Assembly (NCBI GenBank): GCA_963578825.1
Contig: CAUZDW010000017.1
Location: 14,462 to 78,461, forward strand
DNA: 64,000 nt
Reading direction: 5' to 3'
Origin: JAJDNS01 sp963578825
Lineage (GTDB): Bacteria > Acidobacteriota > Vicinamibacteria > Fen-336
The notes under the pieces are model-generated. The model worked only from the letters and a program-made list of their open reading frames with translations, did not search any database and had not been told where the DNA came from. The translations under genes were made by a program, and so were the position numbers. Below, one piece after another: positions 34,828 through 43,610 of this stretch (the first letter of the stretch is position 1; each line of letters begins with the position of its first letter).

Positions 34828-36705
34828 ATGATCCGCAAGGGCTTGCTCGGCCTCGTCGCCGCGACCCTCGTCTCGTGCTCGTCGTCCGAGACGCGTCCCA
34901 ACATCCTCTGGATCACCGCCGAGGACATGAGCCCCAACCTGGGGAGCTGGGGCGACTCCTATGCCCGGACCCCGCACCTCGACCGCCTCGCGGAGGAGAG
35001 CGTCCGGTACACGAGCGTTTTCGCCACGGCCCCCGTTTGCTCGCCGGCCCGCTCCACGCTGATCACCGGTCTCTACGCCACCAGCCTCGGGACCCAGCGC
35101 CTGCGGTCTCTGTTTCCGATCCCGGCTCACGTCAAGGGCTTCCCCTCGTACCTTCGCGAGGCGGGCTACTACGCGACGAACAACGTCAAGACCGACTACA
35201 ACACCGGCCACGAAGCCCGCCTGATCGCGGAGTCGTGGAACGAGAGCAGCCCCTCGGCGCACTGGCGGGGCCGGGCCGCAGGGCAGCCCTTCTTCGCGGT
35301 CTTCAACGACATGACGACGCACCAGTCCCGCTCGATGTCGTGGAGCTACGAGGAGTTCCAGGAGCGCGTCCAGAGCCGGCTCGATCCCGGCGAGATCCAC
35401 GACCCCGACGAGGCGCCGGTGCCCCCCTACTATCCGGACACCCCCGTGGTGCGCCAGACGCTGGCCCGCTACTACGACTGCGTCACCGTTATGGACAAGA
35501 ACGTGGGCCGGATCCTGGCCGAGCTCGCCGAGGACGGCCTGGAGGACGACACCATCGTCTTCTTCTACTCCGACCACGGAGCCGGGCTCCCGCGGCACAA
35601 GCGGGTCCTCTACGACTCGGGAGCCCACGTGCCGCTCCTCATCCGCTTCCCGGAGAAGTACAAGCATCTCGCTCCCGTCGCGCCCGGGGGGACGACGAAC
35701 CGCCTCGTCAGCTTCGTCGACCTGCCGCCCACCATCCTGAGCCTGCTGGGTCTCGACATCCCCGACGCGATGCAAGGGAAGCCTTTTCTCGGCTCGCAGG
35801 CCGGCGAGCCGAGAGAGTACGTCTTCGGTGCCCGCGACCGGATCGACGAGGCCTACGATCTGGCGCGGTCCGTCCGGAGCCAGGAGTACCTCTACGTGCG
35901 GACGTACATGCCTCACCTCGGATACAACCAGCCGACTGCCTTCTCCGACACCGCCGCGATCCGCAACGAGATCGAGCGCCTGGCCGCCCGGGGGAGGCTC
36001 GAGGGGGCGCAGCTCGGCTACGCGGCGCCGACCCGGCCCCGGGAGGAGCTCTATGCGGTGCGCGACGACCCGCAGCAGCTGCGCAACCTCGTCTATTCGG
36101 ACGAGCACTGGGGCGCCCTCTCGACCATGCGAAAGGAGCTGACCCGCTGGATCCGCCGCACCCACGACGTGGGCTTCCTTCCCGAGGCCGAGGCGTGGGC
36201 GCGGATCGGGAATCGCACACCATTCGAGATTGCCCGGGACGCCGAGGCGTATCCCCAGGCGCGGATCACCGCTGCCGCGGCCCTTGTTGGGCGCGAGGAC
36301 GCTCTCGAGGAGCAGGCCGAGCTTCTGCAGGACCCCGATCCGGCAGTGCGCTATTGGGCGGCGGTGGGCCTGCGAGCCTCGGTACGCTCGTCACACCGGT
36401 CGAACAATGCGCTGACCGCGGCCCTCGAAGACGACTCGGCAGTCGTGCGCATCGCCGCCGCCGACGCGTTGGCCCATCATGGCGACCCGGGGCCGGCGCT
36501 CAAGGTGCTGACGAAGGAGCTCCAGAATGAAGATCTGGACGTCGCCCTCCTCGCCTGCCGCACCATCGAGCTCCTGGGCGACGACGCTCGCTCCGCCCGT
36601 CGCGCAATGAGAGCGGCGACGACCCGCTTCGCCGAGGTCGAAGGCGACCGGGCCATGTTCATCCGTTTCTCGAGCGGCGCCTTCCTGGATCGTCTCGGTC
36701 GCTGA
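34828..36705 (+). CDS. Sulfatase lipoprotein with C-terminal HEAT-like repeats
   Basis: The 625-residue product has a lipobox LVSC (Cys17) and then the sulfatase/alkaline phosphatase fold. NILWITAEDMSPN supplies metal ligands, CSPAR is the formylglycine site with Cys71, and FYSDHGAGLPRHKR follows. After about residue 460, helical repeats follow (PQARITAAAALVGRED, AVRIAAADALAHHGDP), typical of HEAT repeats. The sulfatase domain removes sulfate from esters such as polysaccharides after Cys-to-formylglycine maturation. The repeats may bind the polymer or a partner. The ATG at 34828 has GGAGAG upstream. No maturase gene is in the window. Confidence 0.9.
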   Translation: MIRKGLLGLVAATLVSCSSSETRPNILWITAEDMSPNLGSWGDSYARTPHLDRLAEESVRYTSVFATAPVCSPARSTLITGLYATSLGTQRLRSLFPIPAHVKGFPSYLREAGYYATNNVKTDYNTGHEARLIAESWNESSPSAHWRGRAAGQPFFAVFNDMTTHQSRSMSWSYEEFQERVQSRLDPGEIHDPDEAPVPPYYPDTPVVRQTLARYYDCVTVMDKNVGRILAELAEDGLEDDTIVFFYSDHGAGLPRHKRVLYDSGAHVPLLIRFPEKYKHLAPVAPGGTTNRLVSFVDLPPTILSLLGLDIPDAMQGKPFLGSQAGEPREYVFGARDRIDEAYDLARSVRSQEYLYVRTYMPHLGYNQPTAFSDTAAIRNEIERLAARGRLEGAQLGYAAPTRPREELYAVRDDPQQLRNLVYSDEHWGALSTMRKELTRWIRRTHDVGFLPEAEAWARIGNRTPFEIARDAEAYPQARITAAAALVGREDALEEQAELLQDPDPAVRYWAAVGLRASVRSSHRSNNALTAALEDDSAVVRIAAADALAHHGDPGPALKVLTKELQNEDLDVALLACRTIELLGDDARSARRAMRAATTRFAEVEGDRAMFIRFSSGAFLDRLGR

Positions 36706-36712
36706 GTCCAGA

Positions 36713-37738
36713 TCACCTGGCGCGATACGTCTTCGAATAGCCGTTGCGGCTGTTCGTGATCGTGTACGAGCCGTCCGAACGAACCCGAGCGTGGAGCCAG
36801 TGGGCCTGGCAACCTTCGGTGTCGGCGACGTTGGCGGTGAGGCGCTCGTCCGTGTTGTGGTCGTCGTCGTTCTCGACGGCTCGGTGCACCTGCCACAGGT
36901 CTTCGAGGCCGGGCGACGCCATCACGGTCTCGACCGCCTCGATCCCGGCCCCCTTGGTCGGCCCGTTGTTCATCACCGCCACCGCTGGCTCGAGCGCCCA
37001 CATCTGCTGCGGGACCACGTCGTCACGGACGCCGTGGTGAGTGACCTGATAGAGGTCGATCTTGCCCAGTAGGTTCACCGGACAGGCCATCTGGCCCTGG
37101 AAGTTCCAGGAGAGGTCCCCGAGATTGACGAACCGGAAGTCGCCCACTTCCAGCAGGTATCCGATGCTCTTGCCATTCTCGCCCTCGTCTTCGGGGTGCG
37201 GCACGAAGTCCTCGCAGAGAGGATTCGCCCCGCCACCTGCCAGTGGCTCGGCGAGGAACCGGCTGTGCGCAGCCACGATGATCAGCTCGACACCCCGAAG
37301 CGGCAGCGTCTCTCCCGGTGTCACGATGCGGCGCCGTTCGCCGACGGTCGCCAGGTAGCCTTCCCACAGCTCGCGGCCGCGGCCGCTGTCTTTCTGCACG
37401 CTGTCCCCGTGGTCGAGAAACTGACCGATCTCCATCCGCCTGGCCAGTGCGGCAAGGCCGCCTGCGTGGTCGCGATGGAAGTGGGAGGTGATGAGGTAGT
37501 CGATCCTCTCGACGCCCGCCACCTCCGCCACAAGCTCGATCCGTTTCGCATCGCGGTCGTCGAATCCCGCCCATCCGGAGTCCATGAGAACGGTCTCGCC
37601 TGCCTCGGTCACCACCAGGGTCGCCGCACCCCCTTCCACGTCGATCCAATAGATGTCTGCCGAGTCGGCCTCGCCGGTGGCTGGAAGGGACACGGCCAGG
37701 GCCGCGACGAGAAGAGTGAGCTTCGAGCACAGTTTCAT
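36713..37738 (-). CDS. Secreted metallo-beta-lactamase-fold hydrolase
   Basis: The 341-residue product has a signal peptide (LTLLVAALAVSLPATGEA) and an MBL fold with SHFHRDH (H86, H88, D90, H91). Later metal-site elements are NLGDLSWN and VTHHG. This resembles the ComEC-like secreted MBL group. Hydrolysis of nucleotides, phosphodiesters or lactones is possible; the substrate is not readable from the sequence. It lies 13 bases downstream of pepQ on the same strand and is probably cotranscribed with it. It converges with the sulfatase gene. Confidence 0.85.
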   Translation of the reverse strand: MKLCSKLTLLVAALAVSLPATGEADSADIYWIDVEGGAATLVVTEAGETVLMDSGWAGFDDRDAKRIELVAEVAGVERIDYLITSHFHRDHAGGLAALARRMEIGQFLDHGDSVQKDSGRGRELWEGYLATVGERRRIVTPGETLPLRGVELIIVAAHSRFLAEPLAGGGANPLCEDFVPHPEDEGENGKSIGYLLEVGDFRFVNLGDLSWNFQGQMACPVNLLGKIDLYQVTHHGVRDDVVPQQMWALEPAVAVMNNGPTKGAGIEAVETVMASPGLEDLWQVHRAVENDDDHNTDERLTANVADTEGCQAHWLHARVRSDGSYTITNSRNGYSKTYRAR

Positions 37739-37751
37739 GACACGGGGACCC

Positions 37752-39059
37752 TCAGTCAGCCAGATGCTCGCGGGTCAGGTTTCTCGGCCCTGACTCCGTG
37801 ACGACGACGTTGTCCTCCACTCGAACGCCACCCAGGGGAGTGAGGGCATCGATCGTGTCCCAGTCGAAGGAAGACGCGTCCGATCCGCTGCGGAACGCCC
37901 GGAGCAGCATGGGGATGAAGTAGAGGCCCGGTTCGATGGTGAAGGCGTGGCCCGGCTCGATGGTCCGCGTGTTTCGAAGGTACGGGTACTCTTTGGGCGG
38001 CGGCGCCGGCGTCCCCCCGGGATCGGACTGCTTGCCCGCCACGTCGTGCACCTGGATGCCGAGATGATGGCCGATACCGTGGGGGAAGAAGGGGTGGGTG
38101 AGCCCCTTCTCGAAGGCTTCGTCGGCGCCCACCTTCACCAGGCCGTGCTCGCTCAGGATTCGCGCGATGCCTCGGTGGCCCTCGACGTGGATCTCGAGGT
38201 ACGGGCGACCCGGGACGCTCGCGTCCGCAAGGTCCCGCTCGAGGGCGTCCATGGAGCGAATGATCGCGGCCAGGCGAGGATCGCACGAGAGGGCGGCCGT
38301 CGTCCTCGTGATGTCCGAGGCGTAGTGGTGCACCTGGGCACCGGCGTCCAGAAGCAGGACCTGGCCGCCGCCCACGGTCCGCTTGCTCTCGTAGTGAAGC
38401 GTCGCCCCCTTGTCGTCGAGAGCCACGATGGTGGTGTACGGCAGCGCCGCCTCGGTCGTGCCCACCGCCTGCACGAAGGCCTGGTGGATCTCGAGCTCCG
38501 AGGCGCCGCCGGCGAAGGCCTCGCGACCGGCGCGGTGTCCGCGGGCGCCCAGGACCGTGGCCTCCTCGAGGGCCTGGATCTCGTACTCGTCCTTGTAGCT
38601 GCGCAGCCAGTCGAGGTGCGAGACGAGCTCCTTCGGATTCGTGGCGAGCCCGGCCGCAGTGGCACGGTCCGTCTCGTTTCCCACGTAGGCGGCCCGCTTG
38701 GGCTGGCCCAGGCATTCCCAGACTGTATCGAGGGTCCCCGCCTCCTCGAGGTCGAACGCCGGCAGCCAGAAGGCCTCCGTCACCCCGCCCTGCTCGTACC
38801 AGTAGTCTTCAGGCGCGAAGCGGATGACCCGCGGTCGCCGTCCCGGGACGATGTGCAGCAAGTGGTGCGGGCCGGTCAGGGGGCACCAGTGAGCGAAGTG
38901 GGGGATGGGCTCGAAGGGCGCGTCCCGGTCGTCGGCGAAATAGGTGAAGGGCGCGCCGCTCGAGACGACGAGAGAGTCGAGGCCCGTCTCGCCGAGGATC
39001 TTCTCCGTCTCCTGCTGTAGACGGTCCACGTGCTTTGCGAACAGACCCTCGAGTTCCAT
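37752..39059 (-). CDS. pepQ: Xaa-Pro dipeptidase
   Basis: The 435-residue M24B peptidase is close to E. coli PepQ in length. Metal ligands are visible as LDAGAQ (Asp238), ASDITRTT (Asp249), HGIGHHLG (His331), TIEPG (Glu376) and VRVEDN (a Glu near 415). It hydrolyses dipeptides with C-terminal proline in the cytoplasm; PepQ also cleaves some organophosphate esters. There is no signal peptide. The MBL hydrolase gene follows with 13 bases between. Confidence 0.93.
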   Translation of the reverse strand: MELEGLFAKHVDRLQQETEKILGETGLDSLVVSSGAPFTYFADDRDAPFEPIPHFAHWCPLTGPHHLLHIVPGRRPRVIRFAPEDYWYEQGGVTEAFWLPAFDLEEAGTLDTVWECLGQPKRAAYVGNETDRATAAGLATNPKELVSHLDWLRSYKDEYEIQALEEATVLGARGHRAGREAFAGGASELEIHQAFVQAVGTTEAALPYTTIVALDDKGATLHYESKRTVGGGQVLLLDAGAQVHHYASDITRTTAALSCDPRLAAIIRSMDALERDLADASVPGRPYLEIHVEGHRGIARILSEHGLVKVGADEAFEKGLTHPFFPHGIGHHLGIQVHDVAGKQSDPGGTPAPPPKEYPYLRNTRTIEPGHAFTIEPGLYFIPMLLRAFRSGSDASSFDWDTIDALTPLGGVRVEDNVVVTESGPRNLTREHLAD

Positions 39060-39129
39060 CGGTGTCGCCTTTCCGGGAGGGACTCCTCTCCTCCGATAAT
39101 CGAGATGCCATCATACCGGCACGGACCGT

Positions 39130-40905
39130 TCAGGAACCCGGGCGGCGCTCCAGCCACACGGCCATCAAGTCCATGACTTGCCCTCCTGGGTTCTCGAGAG
39201 CGTCGAGCGTCAGGCGCGTCCGGCCGCGAGGGAGGGATAGGGCGCCGAGAGCGAAACGACCCCACTCCATCTCGTACACCTCCTGGCGGGGGACCCGGTC
39301 CGGGGAGGGGAGTTGCCGGAAGGGCGTCCCCGGGACGCTCCCCTCCACGGCGTCGCCGGTTCCGGCGGAGACACGGACGCGGGCCCCGGCTTCGTCCTCC
39401 GGACAGAGGAACTGGACGATGACCTCGAACTCGCCCGCCTCCACGACGTCGACTTCCCAGGCGATGGTGCCAGCGGTGCTCGTCCACTCGGTGAGCCAGT
39501 CGTTGGCCCAGCCCCGGCCCTGTTTGAACGCGGGACCTCCTTCGAAATACGCCTGTGTGGCAGGGAGCATCACAGGGTTTTCCTCGCCGTGACCCACAGG
39601 TATGGGGAAGCGCTCGAATCCTCGTTGAGTCACGTCGACGAACCAATCGTCGTACTCGCCTGAGAGACGCGCCACGAGATCCGGTTGTTCCGCCGCGAGG
39701 TCGTGGCTCTCTCCGGGGTCATTTGTCATGTCGTAGAGCTCCCATCCGTCGCCTTCGTTGACGGCACGGTGGCTCTGGGTGCGCACGGCCCCAGGGAAGC
39801 GCTCCACACCGCCACCGCGGAAGCGGTGGCTGAAGAGTGTCCGATCGGGCCACGGCGCTCCGTCGCCTTCCAGGAGAGGGCGCAGGTTCTGTCCGTCGAG
39901 CGCCAGCTCCTCGGGCAGCGCGACGCCCGCGAGATCCAGAAGCGTGGGGAGAAGGTCCACCGCCGACGCGATCTCGGCCACCTCGCCCGGCGGGAGGTGG
40001 CCGGGCCAGCGAATGAAGCAGGGCACCCGCACCCCACCCTCGTGCACGCTTCCCTTTCTTCCGCGCATCCCTCCGTTGAAGCGCCGGCCATTCGGCCCGT
40101 TGTCACCGAAGAAGACCACTATCGTGTCGTTCGCCACGCCGGCGGCGTCGAGTCCGTCGAGCAGCCGGCCCACGTTGTCGTCGAGGTTCTCGGTCATCGC
40201 GTAGGAGGCCGCGGTCCGGTCGTCGAGATCCCGTGCCTTCACCCGATCGAAGTAGGCGTCCGGAACCTGGAAGGGCGAGTGGGGCGTGTTGTACGCGACA
40301 TAGAGGAAGAAGGGCCGCGTGTGTTCCTCTTCGAGTACCGCCAGTGCCTCTTCCGTCAGGACGTCGGCGATGTAGCCCTTCGTCTTCACGGGCTCCGTAC
40401 CCCGCAGGAGCCATGTGTCGAAATAGTTGTTCCAGTGCCCCCGGCGGAAGCCGAAGAACGTCTCGAAGCCCTGGCCCTCGGGGGAGTGGGGGTAGTGCTC
40501 TCCGTTGTGCCATTTGCCGACCATCGCTGTGCGGTATCCCGCTTCGCGCAGGATCTCCGCAAGGGTCGTTGCCTCGGCGCGCAGCGTCTCCTGGCCCCTC
40601 GTCACTCCGAAGACCCCGCCGCGGAGCGAGTCGCGCCCGGTCAGGAAGGCGGCTCGCGTGGGGGCGCAGACCGGGCTGACGTAGAAGCGGTCGAGGCTCG
40701 AGCCGGAATGGGCCAGGGCGTCGAGGCGGGGCGTCTTCAGATCCGGGTTGCCGTGCAGGCTCAGATCGCCCCATCCCTGGTCGTCGGTCAGGATCACCAG
40801 CAGGTTGGGTCGGACGACCGCGGGCCCGGTCTGACAGGCCCCGAGAGCCACAGCCAAAGCCACAGGAACGGCCGCCAAGCCTGATGCAGCAGGCCAGTGT
40901 CGCAT
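39130..40905 (-). CDS. Arylsulfatase-type lipoprotein sulfatase
   Basis: The 591-residue product has a lipobox ALGAC (Cys24) and a full sulfatase domain. NLLVILTDDQGWGD carries metal ligands, CAPTR the formylglycine site (Cys80), VGKWHNG the substrate-site Lys and His, and GDNGPNGRR the last ligands. The last ~110 residues form a beta-rich region (TIAWEVDVVEAGEFEVIVQF) like a carbohydrate-binding module. The ATG at 40905 is favoured over a GTG at 40923 because AGGG precedes it. It is a likely polysaccharide or aryl sulfate hydrolase on the outer surface or in the periplasm. Confidence 0.9.
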   Translation of the reverse strand: MRHWPAASGLAAVPVALAVALGACQTGPAVVRPNLLVILTDDQGWGDLSLHGNPDLKTPRLDALAHSGSSLDRFYVSPVCAPTRAAFLTGRDSLRGGVFGVTRGQETLRAEATTLAEILREAGYRTAMVGKWHNGEHYPHSPEGQGFETFFGFRRGHWNNYFDTWLLRGTEPVKTKGYIADVLTEEALAVLEEEHTRPFFLYVAYNTPHSPFQVPDAYFDRVKARDLDDRTAASYAMTENLDDNVGRLLDGLDAAGVANDTIVVFFGDNGPNGRRFNGGMRGRKGSVHEGGVRVPCFIRWPGHLPPGEVAEIASAVDLLPTLLDLAGVALPEELALDGQNLRPLLEGDGAPWPDRTLFSHRFRGGGVERFPGAVRTQSHRAVNEGDGWELYDMTNDPGESHDLAAEQPDLVARLSGEYDDWFVDVTQRGFERFPIPVGHGEENPVMLPATQAYFEGGPAFKQGRGWANDWLTEWTSTAGTIAWEVDVVEAGEFEVIVQFLCPEDEAGARVRVSAGTGDAVEGSVPGTPFRQLPSPDRVPRQEVYEMEWGRFALGALSLPRGRTRLTLDALENPGGQVMDLMAVWLERRPGS

Positions 40906-40941
40906 GGCGCCCGACCCTATCACGGCCGTGGCGGCCGGGAC

Positions 40942-42154
40942 TCAGCTCGCGGGTTCGATCCGGTAGATCTCACCGTCGTAGTCGACGGTGTAGGCCTCGC
41001 CCTGGGCGTCGGTGCCGAAGCTCGAGATCCGGTCGATGCCCCCGATGCTCTCCGACCAATCACGGGCTTCGGTGGCCTCTCCGCCAGCCAGGCGGAAGGA
41101 GCGCACGAAGGCCGTACAGAAGTCGCCGTAGAAGTACGTCCCCACGAGGTCCGGCATCCGGCACCCCGAGTAGACGACGCCGCCCGTCACCGAACAGCCC
41201 TCGCTGTGCGGGTAATCGAGAACGGGCAGCCTGAGCCCGGTCCTGTCGCAGCCGCTCGAGGGGCTGAAGCAGTCCAGGCCCTCCATCACGTTCCACCCGT
41301 AGTTCTCCCCACCACCCTCCGAGGCGAGCCCGACGTCGATCTCCTCGCGGCGCCGCTGGCCCACGTCGCCGATGTAGAGATTGCCGGTGGCGGGATCGAA
41401 CGCGACTCGGTAGGGGTTGCGGAGGCCATGGGCCCAGATCTCCGGCAGGACTCCAGGCATGGAGAGAAAGGGGTTGTCGGCGGGGATGGCGTACGGCGCC
41501 CCCGTGTCCACGTCGATTCTCAGGATCTTCCCGAGGAGCGTGTCGAGGGCCTGTCCATTCCCCAGGGGATCGCCCCCCGAGCCTCCGTCGCCCAGCGCGA
41601 TGTAGAGATGACCGTCGCTGCCGAAGGCGACACTCCCGCCGTTGTGGTTCGAGAAGGGCTGGGGAACGACGAGAAGGACACGCTCGCTGGCGGGGCTGGC
41701 CGCATCGGCCGAGTCGGCCGTGAACTCGGCGATGTGTGTGTCGCCCGAGGGATTCGTGTAGTTCACGTAGAACCGCCCGTTCGAGGCGAATCCCGGGTGG
41801 AACGCCAGGCCGAGGAGGCCTCGCTCGCCTCCCGCGCTCAGGCGCCCGGAGATGTCGATGAAGGGCGCGGCCTGGATCTGGCCGTTTCGGATGATCCGGA
41901 TGCGTCCTCCCTGCTCGACCACGTAGAGACGCTCCACGTCGCCGGCCACCGACTGCAGGTCCAGGGGAAAGCTGAAGCCCGAGGCGACGAGCCGCACCCC
42001 GAGCGTCGGGATCCCGGAGACGGGCGCTCCCGCTGCGCACGACCCCGACGGTGGCGGCGTGGGATCGGGCGTGGGCGACGTTCCTCCGTCCCCCCCCGCA
42101 GCCCCAGAGCGCCGCCGCCACCGCGCACACGACCACGCGACCGACCCTCGTCAT
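40942..42154 (-). CDS. PQQ-dependent aldose/sugar dehydrogenase lipoprotein, frameshifted in a G8 tract
   Basis: The gene begins at 42154 with ATG overlapping the hemQ stop (ATGA) and encodes a lipoprotein signal (VVVCAVAAALWGC). A run of eight G (42090-42097) shifts the frame; seven would join it to DGGTSPTPDPTPPPSGS and onward to VRLVASGFSFP. The main body is a six-bladed propeller of the soluble glucose dehydrogenase/YliI type: ERGLLGLAFHPGF, NHNGGSVAFGSDGHLYIALGDGG, EIWAHGLRNPYR and ENYGWN. Such enzymes oxidise sugars in the periplasm with pyrroloquinoline quinone. As written, translation would need an internal GTG at 41997, which leaves a protein without an export signal. Confidence 0.85.
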
Positions 42155-42990
42155 TTCTGCTCGAGGAGGGCCGGGACCTCGCCCGCAAGGTACTTCGGTA
42201 GCTCCGAGGCAGAGAACTGAAGTCCCACATAGAAAGGTCCGAACTCGCCGTACCAGACCGTGGCCTCGTCGAATCGCAGCTCGTAGATGAGCTCCTTGAA
42301 GACTCGCGGGTCGTCGGCAAAGAGGTCGACGCCCCACTCCCAGTCGTCGAATCCGATGGCGCCCGAGATGATCTGGTTCACCCGCCCGGCGTAGCCGCGT
42401 CCGATTCTCCCGTGCTCGCGCATCATCCGAGCCCGCTCGGCGAAGGGCTCCCCGTACCAGTTCTTCGCCTCGCCCCGGCGCTTGTTCATCGGGTAGAAGC
42501 AGACGTGGCGCCGCGCCGGCACGTCCAGCCACAGCCGACCCCCGACGCGGTTCTCCTGCTCCTTCATCTCGGTGCCCAGCGCTGCTGTGAACTCTTCGGT
42601 CCCGGGCTTCAGACCCCGCTCGGCTAGCCCGGCATGAATGCGCCCCGTCATCTCGTACATCCCGAGCTCCACCACGGAGACGAAGGACGTCGTGGCCTCC
42701 AGAAACGGCGCGATCGGGAGCCGCGCCACGGCGAGCTGGGCCGCTTGCAGCGCTTCGAAGTCCCTGCGGAAGTGGAGGAGCAGGAGGTCGCCCTTGTGCC
42801 CCAGCAGGGTCACCGGCGCGCTGGTGCCCTCCTTGCCCTGCTGCATCGCGGCCAGGATGCTGGCGGTCTCGGAGGCCCGGGTCGTGCGCTCTGACTCGGG
42901 CAAGGCGTCCCATTCGGTCCAGCGGACGCGGAACATCTGATGCAGTACGCTCCATCCGTCGAGGGTCTCGGGGACCCGGGGGTCAGGCAT
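42151..42990 (-). CDS. hemQ: Coproheme decarboxylase / chlorite-dismutase family HemQ
   Basis: The 279-residue product has the HemQ elements CFYPMNKRR (Tyr166, Lys170), the axial His193 in REHGRIGRGYAGRVNQ, and GFDDWEWGVDLFADDP. It converts coproheme III to heme b in the coproporphyrin-dependent route. GGAGG lies nine bases before the ATG at 42990. Its stop overlaps the start of the PQQ-type dehydrogenase gene. It is divergent from tspO across a 116-base region containing an inverted repeat. It lacks signs of a chlorite dismutase export signal, so heme synthesis is preferred. Confidence 0.9.
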   Translation of the reverse strand: MPDPRVPETLDGWSVLHQMFRVRWTEWDALPESERTTRASETASILAAMQQGKEGTSAPVTLLGHKGDLLLLHFRRDFEALQAAQLAVARLPIAPFLEATTSFVSVVELGMYEMTGRIHAGLAERGLKPGTEEFTAALGTEMKEQENRVGGRLWLDVPARRHVCFYPMNKRRGEAKNWYGEPFAERARMMREHGRIGRGYAGRVNQIISGAIGFDDWEWGVDLFADDPRVFKELIYELRFDEATVWYGEFGPFYVGLQFSASELPKYLAGEVPALLEQK

Positions 42991-43028
42991 CTCGGCGGCC
43001 TCCCTGAAGTGACATCCCTCTTCATTTT

Positions 43029-43065
43029 ATCCAGCCTTTGCGTACCGCTGCGTCAAGGGCTGGAT
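43029..43065. promoter_or_regulatory. Inverted repeat in the hemQ-tspO divergent region
   Basis: ATCCAGCC (43029-43036) and GGCTGGAT (43058-43065) are perfect inverted arms separated by 21 bases. They sit between the divergent hemQ and tspO starts. The region is locally AT-richer than its surroundings; on the minus strand TAAAAT follows one arm. It is a candidate operator shared by the two genes, or a leader hairpin. Confidence 0.4.
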
Positions 43066-43106
43066 TTTGGCCTCCCTTTCGGCGAAGAATCTGAGTTGAG
43101 GCAGCC

Positions 43107-43610
43107 GTGGGACGCCTCCATTTGTCGGCCGTCGAGATTCCCCCGGTCCGCGACGTCGCGGGCCTCGTGGCCTTCGCTGTGCTCTGCTTCGGAGCATCGC
43201 TCCTCGGTGGAAGGGTCGCCAGCACGGCTTTCGCCGATTGGTACACGGCTCTCGCCAAGCCGGACTGGACTCCCCCGGGCTGGGTCTTCGGGCCGGTCTG
43301 GACGGTCCTCTATGCCCTGATGGCCACCGCCGGATGGATGGTCTGGCGCGAGGGTCACGCACGGGTTCCCGTGCTGCTCTTCTTCCTTCAGCTGGCGCTC
43401 AACGCCGTCTGGCCCTGGATCTTCTTTGGTCTCAAACGGCTGGACTGGGCGTTCTACGACATCGTCGCGATGACGGTGGCGACTCTGGCCACCATCGTGG
43501 CGTTCTATCCGGTGAGGCGTCGCGCGGCACTCCTGCTCGTTCCGTACTTCGTCTGGATTCTCTTCGCCGGGTCGCTGAGCCTGGCCGTCTGGCGCCTCAA
43601 CAGCCCATGA
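43107..43610 (+). CDS. tspO: TspO/MBR family tryptophan-rich sensory protein
   Basis: The 167-residue protein has five hydrophobic helices. It carries the TspO signature WYTALAKPDWTPPGWVFGPVWTVLY, split over residues ~47-71, and NAVWPWIFFGLKRLDWAF. TspO binds porphyrins, heme and tetrapyrrole derivatives in the membrane and may degrade or export them. The GTG at 43107 has TTGAGG upstream. It is divergent from hemQ, which suggests a shared porphyrin-linked control. The stop overlaps the ATG of the following large gene (ATGA). About 10 extra N-terminal residues precede the first helix. Confidence 0.93.
   Translation: MGRLHLSAVEIPPVRDVAGLVAFAVLCFGASLLGGRVASTAFADWYTALAKPDWTPPGWVFGPVWTVLYALMATAGWMVWREGHARVPVLLFFLQLALNAVWPWIFFGLKRLDWAFYDIVAMTVATLATIVAFYPVRRRAALLLVPYFVWILFAGSLSLAVWRLNSP

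Noticed and set aside
42151..42990. Chlorite dismutase (perchlorate respiration) instead of HemQ
   Set aside because: No export signal and the YPMNK/HG motif context fits the HemQ group; no perchlorate reductase genes nearby.
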